This document shows, in pieces, positions 56,501-64,000 of a stretch of 64,000 nt of DNA (position 1 is the first letter of the stretch; each line of letters opens with the position of its first letter). The DNA comes from Myrica gale (Eukaryota > Streptophyta > Magnoliopsida > Fagales > Myricaceae), in the NCBI GenBank assembly GCA_963930655.1, contig OZ005608.1, forward strand, positions 18,749,271 to 18,813,270, read 5' to 3'. The notes beneath the pieces are model-generated. The model did not search any database and was not told where the DNA came from. It saw only the letters and a list, made by a program, of their open reading frames with translations. A program made the translations under genes and the position numbers.

Positions 56501-58390
56501 GAATCTATATAAAGGAATGAGAAGAAACAAACGAAAAGACCAACTTAATAAATCTTATTCCTTCCATTAAGTACTAATGTAATTATTTTTTTCTCTACGC
56601 AAGTACTAGTAAACTGCCTCAACTTTTATGCTATTTCACTTCGACTTTGGTTGAACTTTAAAACAGACCCAAAGTTAATTGTCCCACAAATGATCACCAC
56701 CTTAGAGTGATAAATACGGATATTTGAAATAACAATTAATTCGAGCCACGCTATTGCTAAACGAGGAAGACAAGATCATTCTGCTGTCCAACTATGAGAG
56801 GCGTATTTAAAGCAGGCTGAATTCTCAGAACTTGAAAAGTGAAAGTGCTCGGCCTGGATGTCATCAATGCGACCAAACTATCAGGCATGACGCACACGAG
56901 CAGGGTACAAAGACTGGGAAGAACTTAATCAATTATAGAGTGGATTAACATATAAATTGAAAAAATGACCGTCAAGTAGAATTTTTGTTATTAGCAAATG
57001 CTCACATTTATCTTAGCACAATCATGCTAGAACAAGCTAATAAACAGCAAGAAAACAATTATCAAGCACATTTTCCAATGAGGATTGCCAATTAAATCAA
57101 ATAAGATGATTATGTCTAGTTTCTGGCTTTCAATTTAATCCACTACAAATAATAGGGGCGACAGAAGGACAAATAGATCGTTCCAAGGCACATTTTCTAT
57201 CTTTTAAGTACTTTTCCATGTGTCAGGCATATTAATATCTGATGCATCTTCATCTCCTGTATTTATCTTTTATGATTACCATTTTGCTCTGTATATGGCA
57301 AAAGCTTACCAAATAGTATAGGTCAGAATATTTATTTTACAGTTCGGACTTATTCTCAATCTAGTTAAGGCTCCAACTGGAAACAAAAGTGACCACATTG
57401 GTGAAGTCAAAAAAAATTTCTGCACAACCAGAGCATCTTAAAGAACTTTTTATCACGTAGGTCTTGCCAACCATCATCTAACTGATTAACCATTTTCTAT
57501 TGCCACTCACTCCATCTGAACATCCACACATTGTAGCTAAGATGGTGGTTTACCTCTAATCCAATTAGATTTCACACCTGACAAATCTTTAAACCAATAG
57601 TTCACCTCTAACTCCTTTCATTACAATCCTCTTTACTGCTAATTACTAAGTTTTCCAAAAAAAACCTCTCTTAGATGAGTGAGCTGAGGTAATCCATATG
57701 TACATGCTAGAAAAAAGTAATATAGGATTCACGTCAGAAATATAAAAAAACAACATTTGACAATACACAATTCAAGAAAGAATACATAAAACCGAAAAGG
57801 CTAACATACTTGCTCGTAGAAGAAATAATTGTCACACAAATCAAGAATATGCTTCTCCCACATCTTCCCGATTTCTGCACCAATCTGCGCGTCCTTAGAA
57901 CCGTTGAAAGCCTCAGCATACATCCCATTCAACATGGACTTGAGCAGTATAAGGGTCTCATCCATATCCCATATGTATACGTCGAGTCTCTGGTCCATGG
58001 TGTTTTCTACAATGCCATTTGGCACTTCGGAAGGAACACAGAGATTTTCACCCATAATTTTGTCTATTTCGATATCAATTACTGATTCAGGAGGTGATGC
58101 CCATCCTGAAGCACAAAAATAACCACTCTCAGGAGAGTGTTTCAATGAGAAAGCAGGCGAAACCGATTTTCAAAAGGAACAAAGAAGGAAGGGCAAACTG
58201 ACGAAACTTGAGGGCAGTAAACCACTGAGACTAATTGACAGACTTCTATTGAATATGAAAAAAAAAAAAGATTACTACGATACAAATTCTGATTCAAGTA
58301 ACGGAACGGTAAGGACGCATCGTCCGTCAAAACGCCCTGCGTCTTTTAAGATTTAAAATTTTACTTGCGTTTCTATGGTTACTCGACTAA

Positions 58391-58580
58391 GGCGGTGTTT
58401 TAGAAATAAAATTTTAGGGTTTTAAAATTTTAAGCATTGAAGTTGATGAAAAAGTGAGGAGAGAGAGTGAAAAAGTTAGTGAAAAAGTGTATGAAAATTG
58501 ATCAAAAAGTGAGGATAAATAATATTTTGTAATGATGATAAAATTTTAAGTGGCTAAAATTTTGTTACGCAAAGAGAGCC
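58391..58580 (+). mobile_element. MITE of the EYA-region family, copy 6
   Basis: It is flanked by TAA (58388-58390 and 58581-58583). The ends GGCGGTGTTTTAG and CGCAAAGAGAGCC are diverged. The interior has GAAAAAGTGAGGAGAGAGAG. It lies just upstream of the EYA coding region, in the presumed leader intron. Confidence 0.75.
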
Positions 58581-58860
58581 TAAATCTGCCGAACACAATC
58601 AAACATCAAAGCAAACTCAGACCTTTGTATAAATGTAACTTACGTAGATCAGAGTGAGTAACTGTGCTGGCAGCTGCCAATGAATGAATGAAGCAAATTA
58701 TTGATTTATGTTGGGGAAGAACAAGCAACTTGACTTGCAAGCGGACATGGGAAAGGCGATATAAAAGAGAGAAGGAAAAGACTGCCACGGCAATTTTTTC
58801 TCTTCTTCGTAGGTTGCTATGACATCGTCTTTATCGGACATTGATTTTAATTTTTTGTTA

Positions 58861-59291
58861 GGCCAAAGTACAATTTCCTCCCTCAAGCAAAATTATCAAA
58901 TGTCTTACAAATTTCAACTTATTACACAACTCACACCAAATTTAACTTCTCATTACCATTTCATCCCTAACTCATTAAAATCGTTATTCCAAACGATTTT
59001 TGTCTCAGGTGGTCGATATATGAACTTCTCATTACATGAAAAGATAAATTTGTCTTTGTTAGTGACCTTTCCAATCTTTTAGGTGCTTTTTTCGCAATTT
59101 GTGATGCAATACTATGTAGTTAGATAATTTTATCTTATTAAAGATAAAAAAGATTACTCACTTAGAATCGGTCTGAGTTGGAAGATGAATTGTAACGAGA
59201 AGCATAATTTGTGATTGAGTTGTAGCAAGTTAAAGTTTGTGAGGGCATCTGAATCCAGTGGTTGTTTGAGGGAGAAAATTATTATTTACCC
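58861..59291. mobile_element. Mutator-type MITE with exact 9-bp duplication
   Basis: The left end GGCCAAAGTACAATTTCCTC and the right end (reverse complement) GGGTAAATAATAATTTTCTC start inverted repeats of about 130 bp with TTACAAATTTCAACTT / TCACAAACTTTAACTT and AACTTCTCATTAC / GCTTCTCGTTAC. TTTTTGTTA flanks both ends (58852-58860 and 59292-59300). Confidence 0.9.
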
Positions 59292-59424
59292 TTTTTGTTA
59301 ACTGTTTTTTTTTTTGTAGGATATGCTCCCTTCCCCAGCCTGAAAAACGAGAGTTATGATGCTGTGAAAATATTCAACTTTATTATCAATTTGATATATC
59401 CCTCCAAGTATAGCGACATATCAC

Positions 59425-59510
59425 GTTCGGGCCTTGGGTGTGGGTTTGAGTCACCCTACGATTGGACAAGTCCGAAACTTTACCGCATATGTGATTATGT
59501 TAACTAGCAG
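59425..59510 (+). mobile_element. SINE fragment, family of 34474-34665
   Basis: CACGTTCGGGCCTTGGGTGT and GGTTTGAGTCACCCTACGAT align with the copy at 34.5 kb. No target duplication is found. Confidence 0.6.
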
Positions 59511-59699
59511 TACTATCACTAGAAGTATGTCTAATCATATGATTCTACATAAATGTCATACTTGGTGTAGAGGAGTGACCGAAAACGAGCTGCTACGATC
59601 TTGTTGTTCCTCCACTGATGATAGTACTACCTGGAAGGTGAGACACAGGATTATGGATCAACTTTCAACAACATACAAAGTCAGTAGGCAGGACTAGGC

Positions 59700-60006
59700 T
59701 CTATGTTGCGAATATTGGGAGGCTAAAGGCCATATTAGAAAAGCATGTCTCGCATAAACGATAAGCTAAATCTGGAGAAGGAATATGTTTCTCATTGTAT
59801 TTTTAGTGAAATAATCGTACACATATATACACAGGTTGTTCAATTGCTAACCAAGTATGAAAGTGATTGGGTACAATATGGAAGGATTGAGCTATCAATT
59901 AGAATGATTTCCTTATGAATAGATCTTCCGTTTTGTACAGGTTGACTTATACTATTCGATAGATTTTAGGCGGCTAGCCCTTCTCTCAATAGTGATAGAA
60001 TCCTCT
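59700..60006 (-). repeat. Probable 3' LTR remnant of the Copia element
   Basis: This lies directly downstream (minus strand) of the RNase H end and the purine tract CTTGCAGGGGGCTGTTAAGG (60042-60061). The termini are not defined. Confidence 0.4.
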
Positions 60007-60895
60007 TCAATGTTGGAGGAATTCACGGGTTAGATGAATTGTATCCTTAACAGCCCCCTGCAAGCTGATGGTGGAAGGTTGAACCAGAAGCTTGGCACGT
60101 AATTGAGAAAATCGAGAGCTAGACAAGCCTTTGGTAAAGATATCAGCCACTTCATGACCAGTACAAATGAACCGAAGAAGCATATCCTTGTTGACCACTT
60201 TTTCACGGATGAAGTGATAATGAACCTCAGTGGTTTAGTTCGTGCATGGAAAATAGGGTTGAATGCAAGAGCTAAGGCACCAACATTGTTGTACCAAAGA
60301 GTGGGAGGTGAAGAAAGAGGAATATGAAGATCTTTTAGAACCATTCGAATCCAATACAACTCGGCAGTGGTAATAGTCATAGCTCAGTACTTTGCTTCGA
60401 TACTAGAGCGAGTAACCACTTGTTGCATTTTTGCACACTAAGATAGGAGAGTCGTTACAAGAAAGATGTCGAAACTAGTAGTGGATCTTCGATCGTCGAG
60501 GCTACCAGCCCAATCAGAGCCTTTGGAAAAATAAAGACCATGATCAATGTTTGCTTTCAAGTAGCGTAACACTCTTTTGGCAGCCGTCCAATATGAAGAA
60601 GTTGGAGAGTGCATGAACTGGTACAACTGGTTAATATAAAAGGCTATATCAAGCCGAGTAAGTGTGCAATGCTGAAGAGCACCTAAGAGATATCAATATA
60701 CAGTGCCATCTGAAAGGGGTTTATCATCTAGCTTCAAAAGCATGACTCTTGAGGCAATAGGATTAGAGCTGGGTATTACACCAATCATTCAAGTTCGGTG
60801 AAGAATCTCAAAAATATACTTTGATTGGGAGAGATGAAGGCCATGTGTATCACGAATTGCTTGAAGAAAGTTATGTAACCAAATTCAAGCCAAAG
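60007..60895 (-). pseudogene. pol: Copia reverse transcriptase / RNase H remnant
   Basis: The minus-strand frames read the end of the RT (IRDTHGLHLSQSKYIFEIL), the connection (LTRLDIAFYINQLYQFMHSP, AAKRVLRYLKANIDHGLYFS), and RNase H (TTAELYWIRMVLKDLHIPLS, LWYNNVGALALAFNPIFHAR, VVNKDMLLRFICTGHEVADI, FTKGLSSSRF). It ends with LQGAVKDTIHLTREFLQH. Several frameshifts and stops are present. Protease, integrase and the start of RT are missing at 60895. Confidence 0.85.
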
Positions 60896-61731
60896 ATGTA
60901 TTTGATGTTTATAATTATACTTCACTAATAATTACTTTTTATTTTGTTGTAGAAGAATAGGGTAAAGAGAGAACTGAAGGGAGAGATATTAGCTCAACCC
61001 ACTTTGTTTCAAGATCTTGGAAGTCGTCGTGAGGTTCTCAAATCTAAAGGAAACAATTTGATCTTTGTTATGTTGTTTTAATGTTGTGTAACCATATGTA
61101 TTTATAGACCATGAAACGTTTAAATAGCCACGGTTAATAAACTGCCATACAAACCGCCATTAACTGTTTCCCAAGCAAGTTGTAACTTCCTATTGATGTG
61201 GCCAAATGGGGTGATTTGTTATGACTACGTCATTATACTAATTCGTTATAAAGTTATACTTTGCAATGACATGTAACGCACGTTGCATGTCACATGGCTC
61301 AACATCTCCCAGTTGAACATACCATAATCCTCTTACAACTCAAGTTGGATAAAAATATATGCGCATAGAATAATTCCTTTATCCAACTATATTTCATCAA
61401 TTTCTCGTGGTAATTTTATGATCAATATTTTACCACTCATGATGATATATCAAGACACATAATCCCATGTGGTTATTTTCACTTACCTTTCAATTGAAGT
61501 TTCCTTGCAAGATATTTATTCAGTAAATTGATATTTCCCGGATATCAACCAGCACTGTTAACATTTCTCTTTATCTTTTACTCCTATTTTTCTTTGAATT
61601 CGAAACCAGATTCATTTTTCCATTAGACTGATCTTTAATCCTACTACTTTCAACATTTCTTCTATGTTCTACATTCAGAGGAGTAGCTACCTATTTGGAA
61701 TGATCATCGTCCTCTAATAATTGTTAGCTTT
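60896..61731. other. Unassigned, retroelement-like non-coding DNA
   Basis: The AT-rich text contains ATGTATTTATAGACC and poly-T stretches. It may be a further LTR or leader, but no ends are defined. Confidence 0.3.
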
Positions 61732-62660
61732 TAGTCACAGTCAGTGTTTTGATGATAACAATAAAAGTGATTAAAATTGATAAGTAATGAAGATCCAAAA
61801 TGAGTCTGGAATGCACAATCAATCAAGCAATGATCAATTCAATGGAAGTTGCTCAAAAGTGAATACTTAAGAATTTAAGGTAACTTTTGTAAATATAAGT
61901 TCTCACTTTTAACAAGGATTTAAATCATATACTTGCATATTTTTCAAATCGTTTATAAACATTTTTATCTCAAGCTTAATAAATATAATATGCCTTAAGT
62001 TCCTTCAAATCATGCTCATGTGAACTCCTGTGCCCCTGAAACGAGTTAGATTTAATTAAAAGAGATAAAAAAAAGTAACAGGAAAAGTTGCTATAAACTT
62101 GCTTATTATTTTTCATACGCTCATACTGTGAGAGCATTCGTGCCTCATACTCATGAATCACATCATATTTCTATTTTGGGGAGTTGGTTTTTGAGAATGG
62201 ATCTTAAGTATTTTCAAATTATAGAGGTTGTATTTGTAGTTATAGCAGTCGACCGGGTCTGTGAACTGGTCAACCAAGATCGATTGACCAAGTTAGAAAC
62301 TCACAAATGTCAGTGCGCTTGAAATTTTGACCATTGAGGCAATAGACACTTGTATCGGTCGACCGTTACATTATATCGATCGACTAATATAACGCGAACT
62401 TGGATAGTTCGTCTCAAACGGTTAGAAATGATTATTCTTTAAAAGTGGTCTGTATAAGGACCCTCCTAGGGCTTAACAAACACACTTAAACAATCATACA
62501 TCATCTGTTAAGTTTGAGAGAGATAAAAAATATTCAAATCACATTTTCTCATTTCATTTACACAAAAAATTCTCACTTTCACATTCTTGTTATTGTCTGA
62601 AGCTAAAGAGGTAGAATCTTCACTTTCACTCACTAGGTTTTAGTCCAATTTTAAAAAACT
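61732..62660 (+). mobile_element. SIRE-like Copia LTR fragment
   Basis: It starts TGTTAGC, has GTTTTGATGATAACAA close to the start, and then a TCGA-centred palindrome group (62247-62390). It continues with TATAAGGACCCTCCTAGG, a plausible transcription start region. The 3' end and primer-binding site are not found, so it is truncated or solo. Confidence 0.55.
62247..62390. repeat. TCGA-centred palindromes in the third LTR
   Basis: Sites are AGTCGACCGGGTC (62249), AGATCGATTGACC (62278), ATCGGTCGACCG (62354) and ATCGATCGAC (62374). They resemble the TGTCGACACA and CTCGAG arrays in other LTRs but are fewer and less regular. Confidence 0.7.
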
Positions 62661-64000
62661 CACTCATTTTTGTATAAATATTTAGTCACTGAGATTCGGC
62701 CACTAGTAAATTAATTAAGTCACAAAACCTAACTATGTTAGATCATTTAACGAAATTAGTCACTGAATTTGAAAATTTTAAATTTCAGTCACTGAATTTT
62801 TAACCTCTCAAATAATTGATTCTTCTATCACATCGTTAAATTGTCTAATGGCAGAGCCCCACACATCACCTGCTTTGCCAAGTCACCTTTCCTTTTCTCA
62901 CGTCATCATCCCAAAACGACGGACAGTTTTTTATATAATTTCCTTGACACACCGTTTTGTAAATTTTACAAGAAAAGAAAGATTAACAAAACAAGTTGCA
63001 CTGGACAAAACCCTTTTCTTGTAAATTCAAACGTATAGGCGAGGATGGATTTCCTCAAGAACTCCATCAACCCGAAAAGTTACGTCGAAGTCCGGCGCCA
63101 TCGCAACGGCATCGTTCCTATCTGACACTTTGACACAGTGTTGTGCATAAGCTTGAACGAAGGCTTGAGATTTGAAAGATTGTGTCCAAAAGTTACTGCT
63201 CCAAATATGTTTTTTCCCATTGTTTTCCATAGCACAATTTGACTCTTTTTTCCTATTGTTTTGTTTCTTAAATCCCTCTTTTTCTCCCCGATGGTGTTCT
63301 CCTATTCTTTTTCAGTCTAGTTTATGATATGATTCACAACAACAAAAAGACAATAACAATTACAATTAGCTATATTTATAAAGCAAACATTTTTGAAGCA
63401 ACAACAAATAGAGAATTATTTTACTAGATCGTCAAAGAAGAAATATGATATTATTTCTCCTAATTCTTTCTCTCACTCAATATTACGAGTTAAAAATTTA
63501 TGAGAGTAGTTGATAATCGGGTGATAATTTGAGAAGAAAATTATAATTTATTTTTTAAAATAAAATTAAAAAATATATATAGTATAATAACCAAAAACTT
63601 AAGAGTAGACTGAATTGGCAGATCTTTGGTTTATTTCTGGGGCAAGTGGTTTTACAGTTTTTTTTTTTTTTTCTAACGACAGCTGCCGTTTTTTCATTAA
63701 TGGCCGTTTCAGCAAGGAAAATCCAGAATATTCTCAAAAGACGATCTTCTGCAGCAATATCCTGCTAGAATTATAGTATAAAATATCTCGTTAGAATATA
63801 CAGAATATTCTCAACAAAATATTGGAGTGATGTGAAAAAGTATAGAATGAGAAAATTTATGTTGAATAAAAAATTAAAAAGTTGTTGGAGATTGTGTAAA
63901 ATGTATTGGTGTTTGTGTTTGAATTATGAATATGTTCGGTGGTAGTAGTGTGAATATACTTAGAATCCTGAAAAAAAGTGTGAAAACGAACATATCCCTA
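62661..64000. other. AT-rich spacer with MITE-like fragments
   Basis: The text TTAGTCACTGA.. recurs at 62680-62800. The segment 63485-63560 resembles the MULE-type terminus at 59180-59291. No gene is recognised. A short minus-strand frame at 63027-63230 has no family match. Confidence 0.4.

Larger units (their letters stand above)
51350..58055 (-). pseudogene. EYA: EYES ABSENT homolog (tyrosine phosphatase, HAD type), damaged
   Basis: The minus-strand exons seen are 57810-58055 (82 codons), 56306-56399, about 53170-53367, and 51350-51603. The first has the HAD nucleophile motif VYIWDMDETLILL with Asp30 and Asp32. The second gives LDELYKVTDRYTDRWLSS, the third ARAFLEQCSS ... NVLVTSGSLIPSLVKCLLF, and the last GKLQCFQWIKDRF, FCVIGDGMEECEAAEA and PFVKIDLQPGSSHRFPG. 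EYA proteins are phosphotyrosine phosphatases. Damage: the exon that normally follows the first (about 50-60 residues with NKRKLAYRHR in relatives) is not found; a TGA stands where relatives have Arg after KCLLF; and a MITE (53035-53168) sits in the same exon. An upstream leader exon (about 58640-58800) is likely. The catalytic motifs themselves are intact. An alternative is a very shortened active gene. Confidence 0.85.

Overview
The window is nuclear DNA of a flowering plant, most likely a woody eudicot. It has GT-AG introns, AT-rich spacers, several classes of nested transposable elements, and four protein-coding loci that match well-known plant families. The species cannot be fixed from the sequence. 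Host genes take up little of the 64 kb; most of the rest is transposon DNA.

Host genes, left to right: a two-exon conserved plant protein of 161 aa (6832-11998, +, with a 4.7 kb intron); a two-exon LEA_1 seed/stress protein with an apparent 3' frameshift (12590-12991, -); a complete six-exon ferredoxin C2, FdC2 (29803-33489, +); a complete five-exon LSD1-type zinc-finger gene, LOL1 (37473-39197, -); and a damaged EYES ABSENT (EYA) phosphatase gene (51350-58055, -). LEA, FdC2 and LOL1 lie in the same order as Arabidopsis At1g32560-At1g32550-At1g32540. The region is therefore an old conserved gene block expanded by insertions.

Transposon layout: positions 1-5729 are the right part of a Mutator-like element (MULE-1) with a truncated SIRE-type Copia element inside it (LTR, primer-binding site, gag). 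A hAT element with an exact 8-bp target duplication lies at 13271-15332 and carries what looks like a receptor-kinase gene fragment. A second MULE (MULE-2, 15558-26998) has long terminal inverted repeats, a degenerate transposase, a 3.2 kb solo Gypsy-type LTR (exact 5-bp duplication), a convergent GRF zinc-finger gene, and a hAT MITE inside that gene (exact 8-bp duplication). Next come a LINE remnant (about 27.3-28.4 kb), several MITEs, an inverted relative of the solo LTR (43.2-44.5 kb), a hAT transposase remnant (48.2-48.9 kb), a cluster of one MITE family around EYA, a Copia RT-RNase H remnant (60.0-60.9 kb, -) and another SIRE-like LTR (61.7-62.6 kb). Several SINEs have clear target duplications.

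Two observations stand out. First, LTRs of different lineages carry arrays of short palindromes centred on TCGA (TGTCGACACA, CTCGAG-type, GGTCGACCG) at fixed helical spacing; in the solo LTR there are five pairs, each exactly 21 bp apart. Second, both MULEs have a two-gene convergent layout, with the transposase facing a GRF zinc-finger/coiled-coil gene, which recalls the mudrA/mudrB layout of maize MuDR with an unrelated second gene.
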